From Uloborus plumipes (Eukaryota > Arthropoda > Arachnida > Araneae > Uloboridae): a DNA stretch of 64,000 nucleotides. Shown here piece after piece: positions 12,001 to 21,353 of the stretch. Numbering within the stretch: the stretch's first letter is position 1; each line of letters begins with the position of its first letter. Both the position numbers and the translations under genes were made by a program. The DNA lies in the NCBI GenBank assembly GCA_038373865.1, contig JAXGGA010000065.1, forward strand, positions 248,001-312,000. Reading direction: 5' to 3'. The notes under the pieces are model-generated. The model did not search any database. It was not told where the DNA came from and saw only the letters and a list, made by a program, of their open reading frames with translations.

Positions 12001-13731
12001 GGTGTGCTATTTCCGACTTTATATTGTTTTTTAAATTTGTTTAATTATTGGCTAATTTTGGTTGTTTGCTGATTTGTGAAGCTTTTCCTTTATTTTGACT
12101 TGTATAACTTTAGTAGAGTAAACCCACATTAATCTGTACCCTATAAACCCTATTTTACTTAATCTGTACAGGCATTTAGATGTACATGCTGTATAATAAG
12201 ACAAGTTAGTGCAGTTTTGAAATTTTTAAGGCTGTATATTTTGTATTTTTGTAATGTATTTATACAAAAATACAAAAGTAATTTTTTCCTGATGCAGCTT
12301 TATATTTCGTTCTCTTGAATTAAAAATTCAGTTTTTACTGTGTACAGTAGTTTGTTTGCACACCTTGGCTCCATTTATAGGTTATTTTGTTTTATCCGTA
12401 CTTTCATTGATTTGGAAGACCTAGATTCCCTATTGGTCCTCATTAATAAGTTTCTGCTCTACTGTACTGAACTGGTTTTATTTTTTAAGCTGTTTCAGAA
12501 GTCTAAATGTAAATGCCTCTTTCTACTGAGTTAAATTTATATTTAAAAATTTTCAATTTCTTTTATCTGATTAAAGTATTAGAATTTTTATCTGGGAATT
12601 TTGTTATTTATTTATGGTTGAGAATCTGGAGAAAATGCTTAATTGAGCAGAAATTTCCAAAGCTATAGAATCTTTGTTAATATTAAAAAAAAAAGTTTTA
12701 CTAAGATTTCTCTTTTGCTTCATGTAAGAATATTAGAATATACATATTTGTTGCATTAAATAATTAAACAAATAATATTTTTAACTTTGATTTCTGCAAG
12801 ATAATATTTGATCAAGCATGATGGATTTGCTACAGTTATTTTAATTTCTATTAAATCTAATTATTTGGAAACATTTATTAAAGTTGAAGCTTATGAGGGA
12901 CCCAAAATCAAGGTTAAAATATTTCAGGTAGCTTTATTGTTATTATTACACTGAGTTCTGAATTCCTTATAAGTATCTGTGCAAATAGTATGGTAATACA
13001 ATGTCTTTCTCAAAGCAATAATATTTGCCATTTCAAATTATGTCTAACTTGAAAGTTATTATTTGTGATGTGGTATAAGAAGCTGCTTGATTTCTATTAT
13101 GGATTATTGCCCAATTTGATAAAAAACTGAGTTGCCTGTAGGTAAACATGCTTAAAAGAAACCTAGAATTTGCTCATTTAATAACCAATTGATTTAATGT
13201 TTTAAGAATAACAATTTTTGTATTTATTGTTGTGGAGCAGTAGTATAAACTTATGGAAAGTAATGTAATAAAAAGGAATATCTCGAAGTGCAACGCTATG
13301 AAGATACGTTAACAGTTTTTGGATGACTCTTTAAAAATGTGCAAGGTTTTCTTTCTTTCTGTTTTTTTCAAACAGTGCTCCAGTCAAACTTATCTACAGC
13401 AATGTCGAAGTATGTGTGCTAAGAAATAGCAAAATGGAAGTGACAAATCCAAGCACTATGGCTACTTTAAGTAATAAAATATAAATAATTCTAAACAAGT
13501 ATCCTTGAATTAATGTGAGTGGCATAAGTGGGTTAACTACAAATATATGTTTATTAGTGACATTATATGGGTTGCCGCTACATAATAGTTGCTCTTAACC
13601 TTTTGTTTAGCTCACATTAACCTAATTTTATTCTTACATGCTTTTATTTTCTTTTGCAGGCATATCCAGAATATCTAATAACATACCAAATAGCAAAACC
13701 AGACACAGAACCAACGTCCTCTTCGTCATGA
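1..13731 (+). CDS. TNKS: Tankyrase, 3' half of the gene (15 exons, 5' end outside window)
   Basis: Poly-ADP-ribose polymerase of the tankyrase class. In animals these enzymes bind partners such as axin through ankyrin clusters and mark them with poly-ADP-ribose. Exons: 1-32, 3101-3194, 3284-3409, 3602-3711, 4655-4777, 5300-5365, 5940-6052, 7546-7795, 8432-8549, 8689-8777, 8955-9029, 10036-10219, 11111-11219, 11845-12001, 13660-13731. All introns are GT-AG and the joined frame is open for 571 residues plus TGA. Counting from the first full codon: ankyrin repeats at about 1-200, a variable linker with a proline patch, SAM at about 283-345, PARP catalytic domain at about 380-571. Triad H433, Y462 and E552, stacking Y473, zinc ligands C483, H486, C491, C494. 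All key residues are present, so the enzyme should be active. The order matches vertebrate tankyrases throughout. Promoter and first ankyrin clusters are off-window. Confidence 0.97.
33..3100 (+). other. Tankyrase intron, 3.07 kb
   Basis: Phase-0 intron with a GT donor at 33 and TAG acceptor at 3098-3100. It holds a decayed transposase relic (896-2060) and an A-rich run at about 2634-2654. The rest is AT-rich with no other signal that I recognise. Confidence 0.85.
896..2060 (+). pseudogene. Decayed transposase-like gene (DNC-GQNKN / SDRDFG-IEK family)
   Basis: A broken reading frame in the first intron. In order along the + strand I read: an acidic 45-residue open frame starting MADSGHVAG at 896, the motif [11 protein letters not shown] at about 1465-1497 followed at once by a stop, [10 protein letters not shown] at 1598-1627, IYTPDE at about 1652-1669, and [14 protein letters not shown] at 2017-2058. 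This motif order is common in multicopy arthropod transposon proteins, where typical forms are DNCGGQNKN and SDRDFGIIEK. Several stops and frameshifts separate the pieces, so it is dead. I did not assign the superfamily, and no terminal repeats were found. Whether the 896 frame belongs to the same gene is a guess. Confidence 0.7.
3101..3194 (+). CDS. TNKS: Tankyrase exon, ankyrin repeat [11 protein letters not shown]
   Basis: Visible residues 11-41 plus one base. It carries the ankyrin core [18 protein letters not shown] and the conserved run-out DLLRG that ends an ankyrin cluster. Phase-1 donor at 3195. Confidence 0.97.
3284..3409 (+). CDS. TNKS: Tankyrase exon, start of last ankyrin cluster
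   Basis: Residues 42-83, beginning [17 protein letters not shown] and ending STPLHLA. This is the cap helix and first repeat of the last ankyrin repeat cluster in tankyrases. The intron before it is only 89 bp. Phase-1 donor at 3410. Confidence 0.97.
3602..3711 (+). CDS. TNKS: Tankyrase exon, ankyrin repeat
   Basis: Residues 84-120, with [20 protein letters not shown] and [11 protein letters not shown]. The TAG acceptor is at 3599-3601. The donor GT at 3712 follows a complete glycine codon. Confidence 0.97.
3712..4654 (+). other. Tankyrase intron with first copy of a ~175-bp repeat
   Basis: The intron is 943 bp. Positions about 4196-4370 match about 4884-5060 of the next intron (see repeat entries). 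A 17-base T run precedes 3837. No coding signal of its own. Confidence 0.85.
4196..4370 (+). repeat. Intronic direct repeat, copy 1
   Basis: Contains ATCCTTCTCAAATTATAGCT, AAAGTATGGTACTGAT and TCTTTTGATATATTCCATTT, all nearly identical in copy 2 at 4884-5060. Similarity runs through the whole ~175 bp with scattered substitutions. The two copies sit in direct orientation on either side of exon 4655-4777. Confidence 0.85.
4655..4777 (+). CDS. TNKS: Tankyrase exon, ankyrin repeats (HLDIAALL...)
   Basis: 41 whole codons, residues 121-161, including [19 protein letters not shown]. Phase 0 at both ends, so skipping it would keep the frame. It is flanked by the two intronic repeat copies. Confidence 0.97.
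4884..5060 (+). repeat. Intronic direct repeat, copy 2
   Basis: Second copy of the 4196-4370 repeat. Shared blocks are interrupted by point changes and one or two short indels near the right end. No terminal inverted repeats or target duplication are visible, so I cannot say whether it is a transposed repeat or a local duplication. Confidence 0.85.
5300..5365 (+). CDS. TNKS: Tankyrase exon, ankyrin repeat (22 codons)
   Basis: Residues 162-183, [20 protein letters not shown] and the next two residues. Phase 0 on both sides. The acceptor is TTGCAG. Confidence 0.97.
5940..6052 (+). CDS. TNKS: Tankyrase exon, end of ankyrin region and linker start
   Basis: Residues 184-221. It begins [19 protein letters not shown], matching the conserved LLIDAMPP that closes the ankyrin region in other tankyrases, then enters a low-conservation Ser/Thr/Val linker. 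Phase-2 donor at 6053. Confidence 0.95.
6053..7545 (+). other. Tankyrase intron, 1.49 kb
   Basis: Contains an A27-type run near 6152, a G17 run near 6990 and a G-rich stretch near 7130. An 82-codon open frame at 6485-6733 is not recognised and has no matching exon in tankyrases. I treat it as chance or a worn repeat. Confidence 0.8.
7546..7795 (+). CDS. TNKS: Tankyrase exon, linker and first half of SAM domain
   Basis: Residues 221-304, the longest exon here. The first two thirds are a Ser-rich linker unlike vertebrate sequence. The end, [20 protein letters not shown], is the start of the SAM domain through which tankyrases polymerise. Phase-0 donor at 7796. Confidence 0.96.
8432..8549 (+). 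CDS. TNKS: Tankyrase exon, second half of SAM domain
   Basis: Residues 305-344. It carries [20 protein letters not shown] followed by [15 protein letters not shown], the helix-5 region of the tankyrase SAM. Phase-1 donor at 8550. Confidence 0.97.
8689..8777 (+). CDS. TNKS: Tankyrase exon, SAM-PARP connector
   Basis: Residues 344-373. It contains [20 protein letters not shown], matching the conserved LAPEDKEYQSVEEE of vertebrate enzymes. Phase-0 donor at 8778. Confidence 0.96.
8955..9029 (+). CDS. TNKS: Tankyrase exon, start of PARP domain
   Basis: 25 codons, residues 374-398: [20 protein letters not shown] and on to YNILK. This is the N-terminal strand of the catalytic domain. Confidence 0.97.
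9030..10035 (+). other. Tankyrase intron, 1.0 kb
   Basis: AT-rich, with no repeat, RNA gene or second coding signal that I recognise. The 81-codon open frame at 9243-9488 looks like chance. Confidence 0.75.
10036..10219 (+). CDS. TNKS: Tankyrase exon, PARP catalytic histidine
   Basis: Residues 399-460. It carries [20 protein letters not shown] with the NAD-binding triad histidine H433 in HGSPF, then [14 protein letters not shown], the donor loop. Phase-1 donor at 10220. Confidence 0.98.
10220..11110 (+). other. Tankyrase intron, 0.89 kb
   Basis: Contains an A run near 10493-10511 and a short GT microsatellite near 10909-10920. Nothing else recognised. Confidence 0.75.
11111..11219 (+). CDS. 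TNKS: Tankyrase exon, catalytic tyrosine and zinc site
   Basis: Residues 460-496. [16 protein letters not shown] supplies triad tyrosine Y462 and nicotinamide-stacking Y473. [15 protein letters not shown] supplies the tankyrase-specific zinc ligands C483, H486, C491 and C494. Phase-2 donor at 11220. Confidence 0.98.
11845..12001 (+). CDS. TNKS: Tankyrase exon, PARP core
   Basis: Residues 496-548. It carries [20 protein letters not shown] and [15 protein letters not shown], then [12 protein letters not shown]. Close to identical with vertebrate tankyrases, the best-conserved part of the window. Phase-0 donor at 12002. Confidence 0.98.
12002..13659 (+). other. Last tankyrase intron, 1.66 kb
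   Basis: AT-rich. A stretch near 12113-12220 (AGTAAACCCACATTAATCTG) weakly resembles a pogo/Tigger terminus, but no partner end was found. Nothing else recognised. Confidence 0.75.
13660..13731 (+). CDS. TNKS: Tankyrase last exon, catalytic glutamate and stop
   Basis: 23 codons plus TGA, residues 549-571. [14 protein letters not shown] holds the catalytic glutamate E552. The tail ends TSSSS after a short acidic/polar stretch. Because the essential Glu is alone in a small terminal exon after a 1.66-kb intron, intron retention here would give an inactive protein. Confidence 0.97.
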   Translation, partial: AYPEYLITYQIAKPDTEPTSSSS

Positions 13732-13776
13732 CCTTTCGGAACTATAGAACTTTGATAAATTCTTTATTTAAAGTAA

Positions 13777-13782
13777 AATAAA
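13777..13782 (+). terminator. Proximal polyadenylation signal AATAAA
   Basis: Canonical hexamer 46 bases past the tankyrase stop codon, followed at 13803-13840 by a T-rich stretch. It would give a very short 3' UTR. Confidence 0.5.
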
Positions 13783-14938
13783 AATATTATGCATTATCAA
13801 ATCATTTTATGTGTCTGCATTACATTCATTTATTTATAGATTGTGTTGGGCTAATACAAATTTTTTTGATTAATTGGCTCCATGAAAAACCATCAAACTG
13901 CAGTATGAGCAGATACAAAAGGGGCAAATCACTAACTAAATGTTGCAATTTCAGTTGTAAAAACTAAGTTAATAGTAAAGGATAAACTGAGCGTAACTAC
14001 AAGCAAATACTGAATAGCTCGTTAGAGCATGCAGGTCACATGAAAGCCTCTTCCCACAGAAATTTTCATGTTATCTGGAGGCAATAACAAGCTGTTTAAT
14101 ATTTTGTTCCTAATAACTAAGAATATTATGCATTTGTGGGAATCTAATATAAATTTGCTTTCAACTTGTTGTAAAAAATAACTAATGACCTTTTTTATTG
14201 ATTAAATTTGTATTGTATCTTTGCATTTATGTTTTTATGTTTCACAAAACAAGTATTGGAACACATTTTTGAATCTTTTTTTATCTTTTATCGTTTTTGC
14301 AAATAATACATTTCAAAAAATCTTACTGATGAGAAAGTTGCCAAGTGGTTGTATGGTCGTCTCAGAACAGTAGTAGGATATTTTACTGTTTTTTTTTTTT
14401 TTTTTTCTAATGTTCAATATTTTACTGTTGCTCTGAGGCGACAATATTTAATAAAGAACTTAAAACCTTATTTTGCATGTTGATGTAAAGGAATAAAGTA
14501 CAACATGATCAAATGCTTCGGAGATGTAAAATCAACTTCTTCTGATAAATTGTTCTTAAAATTTTCATATTTTCAAATTTTTTGAGAAATACTTTGTCTT
14601 CTTTTCTTGTTGTTGGGAAAGAAAGTCTTTTACTAAGTACGAATTGAATGTAGTGCAGATATGTTAAATCAAAATGTGGTTAGGAGATTTAAGCTTCGAA
14701 TTGCTATGTAAAAATTATTTGGTCTTTGTGATGTAAAGGACCTACTTTATTTCTGCCTAATGTATACAAAACATTATTTAAAATTTTTAATGCTAGTTTT
14801 TATTCTAAATCGGACTGAATGAGAATTAATTGAAATTCCATGCATATTTCTTATGTGTTTGTTGTTTTTTAATTTGTTTTTTTACTTATGCTTTTTATAA
14901 GTAAATATAGAGACTCAAGTAACTGGACACGGGAATAA

Positions 14939-15002
14939 CCAGCCACTGGAAACGTAATATCTACTTAACTCAGTAAGTCAATATTAAGTTTCCAGTGGCT
15001 GG
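14939..15002. repeat. Hairpin-forming inverted repeat
   Basis: Perfect 15-bp arms CCAGCCACTGGAAAC (14939-14953) and its complement (14988-15002), 34-nt loop. The match continues imperfectly outward for about 8 more bases on each side. Possibly a tiny MITE. Confidence 0.75.
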
Positions 15003-15034
15003 TCCAATGTTAATTTTAATGGGTGAAAACCTCT

Positions 15035-15792
15035 GAGGCTGCGTTCAGAGTATTCGCCTAGGCGTTTCAGCCAAACAGTTCCTTGACGTCATAAATAACT
15101 TCCCGGGCCGAGCCCAAACAATTGTGCTCTGGACATCACTTGTGCCATTCGGGAAGAAACAACATGGCGGACAGAACAGCAGAGAGTAACGCGCCAGTCA
15201 ACGCAGGAACAATCCTGTATTTGCTCCTATATTTTGGCACAAAATGATACCATTCTTAACTTTGGCGACAATTATTGTTTCTCTACCGTCATGGTTGAGC
15301 GTGGGATCGAAATGACTTATTGATTTTAATGAGAAATATGTTATTTTAAGTGAAGGAATTTACGATGAAATACGATACCTAACAGTAAGTAAAGAATTTC
15401 ATCGATCTCGCTTATCTGACAGGATTGTTCCTGCAATGACCGATTCTCAAGCAAATATATCCTTTCAGATTCATCACAGCAAATAGCGTGCGTATTTTTG
15501 ACATTGTGTGTGTATTTTCAAGATTTTGTTTTAGTCACTCTTTGTAAATCCTAGCAGACGAAATAGCAATAAATTTCAGCCAATGAGCATCATCCTTTGC
15601 TAAACGCCCAAACACGTGGCCTATCTGCCCTGCTAAATTTCCTGGGCTGCTTATGCTTAAACCCGAGAAGCTTGGGCTTATACTCTGGACAGCATTTGGG
15701 ACGTTTGGGCTTTCCAAAATGGCAGCTCTGAACGCTTTGGGAAGAACTCGGTCTTCCCAGGAAGCTCGGGCGAGCACTCTGAACGCGCCCTG
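15035..15792. mobile_element. 758-bp non-autonomous DNA element with hAT-like ends
   Basis: Terminal inverted repeats: left GAGGCTGCGTTCAGAGTATT (from 15035), right complement CAGGGCGCGTTCAGAGTGCT (ending 15792). Both continue into TCGCC. The block is visibly more GC-rich than its surroundings. The ends diverge inwards but keep matching words such as GCCCAAAC. No clear 8-bp target duplication is left, so the superfamily is uncertain. A nested 16-bp perfect inverted repeat lies at 15203-15218 and 15419-15434. The reverse-strand open frame 15535-15801 overruns the element end and is not recognised. Confidence 0.7.
15203..15434. repeat. Perfect 16-bp inverted repeat nested in the 758-bp element
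   Basis: GCAGGAACAATCCTGT at 15203-15218 and its exact complement at 15419-15434. The arm is itself partly palindromic (AGGA..TCCT). It could mark a second element inserted into the first. Confidence 0.65.
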
Positions 15793-16012
15793 ACTTGACA
15801 CAAAGTTACATTAACCTCTATCAGTCAACATTCACTCTCAATTTTATCGCTATTTATGTTTGATTTTGCATTTATATTGCACCAATGAGTATCCAAATTG
15901 CTGTTTTTTTTTTTTTTTTTAATTGCAGTTAGAACATGGTTTTTTTTTTTTTTTTTGGCTGCATTGAAGTTATTTTTCATGCAGGTTGCAGGTGTCACTA
16001 TTGGCAACTTAA

Positions 16013-16642
16013 CCTTCTAGTAGTTGAACTGTACTAGCATAAAAGGTGAAGAATGTTTCCTGGATACCCTATTGAATGACCCTGCCTTTCTAAAAGCTAG
16101 ATGAGTGAAGTTATATCGTAACTAGTCGAGGGTTGATAAAAAATTAAAAAATCCTTCCCCCAACTTTAATCTAATTATTGTCTAAACATATAAACAGAAT
16201 TCAGCTCTTGTGTATCTCATAGACTGAGTACTAAAATTTGGGAGACCTAAAACTTAATTTTTTAGCACTACAAAGTAAATATTGTTATTCATACAGAAAC
16301 TATTCAAAATACAGTTTTTTTAAAGCATATTTTTTCCCTTTTTTGCTGCATTAATACTGAATGTTTGGGAGAGTAAAAATAGCCATTCTCTGAAAGTTTT
16401 CTTTATGGATATATACAATTTATGCTTTTAAATGCTGTCTAAAATGTCTCTAATTTTCTTTCATACTAAATAAATACAACTGGCCAGCTTAATGTTTTTT
16501 TTAGAAAGAAGCAAAATCAATAATTTTAATGAAATATTTTAATTTTACATGTTTAATAAAAAATCAGGGATGTCTAGATTTCTCTCTTCCACCCACTAGC
16601 AAACTACGTTCCTGCTCCTAGATTGACTGAACTACTAGAAGG
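16013..16642. mobile_element. piggyBac-type non-autonomous element (630 bp)
   Basis: Flanked on both sides by TTAA (16009-16012 and 16643-16646). Ends: left CCTTCTAGTAGTTGAACTGT, right complement CCTTCTAGTAGTTCAGTCAA, with 13 identical terminal bases. TTAA duplication and CC-initiated ends are the piggyBac signature. No transposase inside. Confidence 0.75.
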
Positions 16643-16820
16643 TTAAAAATCACTAAATATCTAAATGTTGTAAAATTTTTGAATAAAATTTGAAATTTTT
16701 GAATTTTAAATTGCTATTTTTAAATTCTCTGTACCTTTTGTATTTGAAATATTAGAAATAATTAAAATTAAGTGGGAACTTCTTTGAAATGTATATTATT
16801 TAAAATCTATTGTTCATATA

Positions 16821-17002
16821 CAGGCCTGTCACTTAGGGAGGGCAGGGGGGGGGGGTCAATTGCCCCCCCCCCCCTGGCTTTGAGAAATCTATGCATTTGC
16901 ATATAAGTGGGCATGGTTTTTGTTAAGTTTTCCGATGAAATTGCATTGTGTTTGGACCCTTTGCCCTCCCTCCCCCTAGAAAAACTTGAAATGACGTCCC
17001 TG
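16821..17002. mobile_element. 182-bp hAT-type MITE with G/C homopolymers
   Basis: Ends CAGGCCTGTCACTTAGGG and, on the complement, CAGGGACGTCATTTCAAG. Flanking 8-mers TTCATATA and TACATATA differ by one base, fitting a hAT-type target duplication. Inside is a foldback of G10-type and C13-type runs. Other members: 39094-39255, 56101-56258 and the split copy 26878-26925 / 35322-35432. Confidence 0.75.
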
Positions 17003-17296
17003 TACATATAATGCATTGTGTATTTTATTGCATTTATTATTTATATTAGTTATTTTTTTTTCAAAATGTATTCTATTAAATATCTTAAATTTGTTTTTAA
17101 AATATATTTCAATTACCACTAATCTTTCTCAGTTTTTTGAAGAAAAATTTTTTAGTAAAGAAAAAAAAAACCCAATTGGTATTGAGATATTGTTGCATAT
17201 GGGGAGGGGGGGGGGAGAAACTTTTTAGAAAAGTATTTGAAGTTTATGAAGCAGAACATGATTTTCTGTTCATGAATTTTCTCCCATTAAAAGTAC

Positions 17297-17360
17297 AGTA
17301 AAACTCTTGTTTATTCGGCCTTCTTCATCCAAGCCTTTGAAATATCCGGATCAAATTAGT
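17297..17360. mobile_element. Possible single pogo/Tigger-like terminus
   Basis: TACAGTAAAACTCTTGTTTA followed by TTCGGCC and a later ATCCGGAT resembles ends of pogo-like elements. No partner end was found nearby, so this is weak. Confidence 0.25.
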
Positions 17361-19351
17361 TGAATTTTCAAATAAATTTATCTTTGCATAAAAAATAAGC
17401 TAAATTATGATTTTAAGAATGTAATTGTAAGTATGCCAACTAACTGCATTTATTATGTTAAATGTACAGCTTCTGTATAGATTGTACAACAAATTATGGT
17501 ATTCTAACATCATGGTATGCTTGGAACATCAGATGATACTATTCCAGTTGAACTATTAATAATAAAGTGTTTGCATGATTGTGCTTCATTTAAGTGCCAC
17601 ATATTATAACAAATTACAACCAATGTGGTGTTAAGAAATTAGTTGAAAAATTATTAGTTATTTTTAAAGATCATTATGACCAAAACCGCATTCTAGATTT
17701 TTTTTTTTTTTTTTTTGCCCATTATGACCAAGAAATTCCCCTTCCCCCTAACAAGGAAAAATTCTAGCTGCACTAGTTGTAGTTATCACTTGTAAAACTA
17801 ATTTCTTTAACAAAAAAGACCATTGCTCTTTGTGAAGTTGATAAACCTAAATTTAATCTTTATTTAAAAGCTGCTGCCCATATACTACCAAATTATTGTG
17901 CACATTGTTCCTATTATATTTATTTATTTCAATAACTTTGTTTAAAAATAAATTATAACATCATAAGTTACTCATTTTAGTTATTATTGGGTTAACAGTT
18001 TAACACACCTTTGATATTTTACCAATAAATCAATAATACTATTAGAATAAGCTTCTGTCTTTGTATGCATAATGCTTTATTATGCATAATAAGCATGCTG
18101 AATCATTATAGTCCATATGTGGATCATTTGCAAAAGTTGATTGATCAAAGTTATTTCAATCAATTACATTTGCTAATCATAGTAACGTTCGTTTATTAAT
18201 CAGTGATTTACTTTACATAAAAATCTGTCATCTTTTATTCCTATCTGTTTCTGTGGAGAAATAGTATGTTAGAGTTTCATTGTTGATCAACTATTAATAA
18301 ATTTGTACACTTAAAATGCAAAACTTTTGAAATTAATAATGTTCTCGTTGAATTTTCTTGTTGTTGTTATATAAACTTGTAAATCTTTATGTGTATGGTT
18401 TCATGGTTTGTTCCAAATTATGCTCTCAAATTTTCTAAATAAAATTACGTTATTTTTATAAATCCCTACTGTTTAAATACATGTGATGTGCTGAATTTAT
18501 TTTAAATTTTTGTGATGAAACATGTATGCTCTGCAGTTGTATTGTGAACAAAGAAGAATTACATACACTGTTTGTGGGAATGTGATAAAGTGGTTTAAAT
18601 ACATTTTCCATATATTTTTTTGTATACTTGTAAAAATTCCTTGCTAAAGCATGCTTGACTTTTTGTTAAAGTTTTTTTTTTTTTGTCAATTTTGAGTAAT
18701 ATCCTAGAACTATTTTAATCTATCATTTAAATTATTTTGTCTTCTTTGCTTCATCTTGTCTATGCTTATTTGTTAATTCTAATTTCTGAACATAATTTTA
18801 TTCCATTATGCATAATTTTCTTTTTTCAATTGTGCATAGTTGAATGCTTATTAAATATTTTATTACAAAATAATTAATTTTCTATAATCCTGTAACTGAA
18901 GTAAACCAATTTAAAATATAATTATTTACCTGTTTTCCTGTAAAAAAAGAAATATCTCTGTGATATTTTGGATAATTTTTATAGATTGTTTATAAATGGA
19001 GCTTGATTATTATTATTAAGGTGATGTATGTGTATAGAATTTTATTATCTTGTTCTTGTAATATGATTTGAATTAAAGTAAGTCGGTTAAAACTTATGGA
19101 TGCTGCCATTTTTTTTAAATTTAATTCATGTAATTGGAAAGAAAAAAAGGCAAAAAGTAAAAGAATTTAATTAATTTTATTCATTTATAACAGTTTTGAA
19201 AAGGATTCTTAGAAAGCATTTAACTCACTAAAACAGTAACTTATATTTCTTATTTAAGATTTATTTAGAAGGCTCAGAATACAAGTGAACTAAGTCCTTA
19301 AAAAGTTGCTTTTTGCTGCAGAGGATTAAAATTCCATTTCATTTCAGTGGC

Positions 19352-19384
<33 letters not shown>

Positions 19385-20448
19385 GACTTTGTTTTTCATA
19401 CTAATTAAGTTGAACTTGTAAAATGTTGTTTACTTTTAGTACCAGCTGTGGGTAGTAGGCAAAACAGTGTTAAGGAGCAAATTTCCAGTAAAAACTACGT
19501 ACACTTGTGTTATTGATGCTATTTTTTTTTTATAGCCAATTGTCTTAAAAACATTTTTTTTAAATATTGAAAGTAAGTTTCCCTTTTGAAAGAAGGTAAA
19601 ATTTAGTTCAAGTTTCAGATTTATGGGTCATGAATACAAAAATGGTTATTATTAAAAAGGCGCAACTGATCACACAAGATCATGATGAAAGTGTTGATAG
19701 GCTGTAATTATAATTATTTTCAGAATTTTTCAGATTTCATGTGAAATTTACGCGATCATTAAATTTTTATTTATTGATTTGTATCCTTAAATATTTAACT
19801 TTACTGAAAATTGAAGAACACATAATCTACTTTTAGTGCTGTGGTATTAAAGTGTTTTCACCTAATATTAGTTGGTATAATATTTTTGGTTGCTTTTTTT
19901 CTTTAACGTTCCTAATACAACAATCATAAATTTTACTCTTTTGGTTTTGTAGAAAAATTGAAGCAATCTTTATTTGCTTTTTATGATCAAACTTTTTTTA
20001 TGAAGTAATTTTAATCTATGTAAAGGATATGATACTCATTTGAACATAAGGTCAGAGTTAAAAGTTTATCATATTTAATTTGTATTGTATCTGCTGTTTT
20101 TCATATGCTTTATGATGTTAAGTGAGCCATAATTTGACAAATCTTTGACATGTGATATTTCCTGATCTTGATTTTGTACAAAACGGAAAAAATTAATTAC
20201 CCTGTGACGGAGTTATCTAGTATGTACATATGTGAAAATGTGTAGGTGATATTTTTAGAATGTAAAAAATTATGTTATTTGATATTATTTGAATCATGCC
20301 TGCAAAGTGTGGATATTTTTTCTGAATTTAGTGTAAAAACTTTAATTTTGCAATGAAATTAATATGCAATGTTTTATATGCTTATTTGTAAAATTTTGTA
20401 AATATATCTTTATTTATGCTGAATAGCAATGTAATTGTATATTTATTC

Positions 20449-20454
20449 AATAAA
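20449..20454 (+). terminator. Distal polyadenylation signal candidate AATAAA
   Basis: Hexamer followed within 30 bases by a T/G-rich downstream element. Sequence character changes just afterwards, from AT-rich unique DNA to G-rich degenerate repeats. Confidence 0.4.
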
Positions 20455-20460
20455 ATCTCT

Positions 20461-21353
20461 TGAAATGTTTATGCTATTTGTCAATGTGTTTGTTTATTTT
20501 CATAATTTTTTGATTTTCACAAAGTTTTCCTAAATTACAGCTGTAAAAGCTGAATTCTAGACCCTCTGGTTGATTTTAGAGAGAAGCGAGTGTCAAGGGT
20601 CCTCCCATTGTACAGTTTTTAAAATTACAGCCTTTAAAACGCTATTATATGCCATTTTCGGTTCACATTAGTTAAAAAGATAGTATGCAGGGACTTTTCC
20701 TAGCAATTTTTTGAAATTGAAGTTCCGTAAGCACAATTTTAGACAATCTCAGATCATGTTAGGAAACGGGAAGAGAGTTTTGGACGCTTCTTTGATAAAT
20801 TTTTGAGATTAAAATCCTAAAATCGCAAAAATATACCTTTAATGATGTATGGGGGAATTAAGTTTTCGAGGCTAAAGTTAAAAAAAAAAACTTGATTTTC
20901 GACGATCTAAGATGATTGGGGGCTTGAGGTCTTTCGCCTCGAAATGTTTCAAGGCTAGAAATCCTAAATCGCTATTGTAGGCCACCTTTTGCCAACATTA
21001 AAGGGAGGGATGGGATTCAAAGGATCTGCCCTGATAACTTGGGGGCTCTTTGATGATATGAATGGGGAAAAGATGAGGAGTCGCAACTCCTTCTCCCATG
21101 AGCGGATTCATGGGGGGAGGGGATGGGGCAATGATTTGGAATGACTTGAAGTAGTAGCAACACAGCTTTCAAAATCTTAAAGCAAAAAATCTTTTTTTTT
21201 TTTTGAAATACTTAAGGGGTGAAAGTGAAGAGCTTTGTTTTGTTAGAGAAGACATTTTTTTGTTTTGTTAAATCCTTTTTTGTTGGGGTGGGAGGGGGAG
21301 ATTAAATAATACCCACAAGGATTCACTGAGGTGCTAAACTTTCATTTAAAATG
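20461..21353. repeat. Degenerate ~150-bp tandem repeat tract
   Basis: Recurring phrases such as GAGATTAAAATCCTAAAATC, TTTTAGACAATCTCAGATCA and AAATGTTTCAAGGCTAGAAA, spaced about 150 bases, with G-rich interludes. The reverse-complement form of the same phrases fills much of 31990-33100 and recurs at 40300-40450 and 63750-64000. Unnamed family. No coding. Confidence 0.5.

Larger units (their letters stand above)
13732..20460 (+). other. TNKS: Candidate long 3' UTR / downstream region of tankyrase
   Basis: AT-rich, no conserved coding. A first AATAAA lies at 13777-13782, 46 bases after the stop. Further AATAAA motifs follow. The neatest poly(A) context is AATAAA at 20449-20454, followed by a T/G-rich tract (GTCAATGTGTTTGTTT). 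Vertebrate TNKS mRNAs have multi-kilobase 3' UTRs, so a long form is plausible, but the sequence alone does not prove transcription this far. Three DNA-transposon remnants lie inside (15035-15792, 16013-16642, 16821-17002). Confidence 0.45.

Noticed and set aside
12113..12220. pogo/Tigger-like end in the last tankyrase intron
   Set aside because: Only one weak end seen, with no TA-bounded partner.
15535..15801. 88-codon reverse open frame as a gene
   Set aside because: It runs through the right end of a DNA element and beyond it. No recognisable motif.
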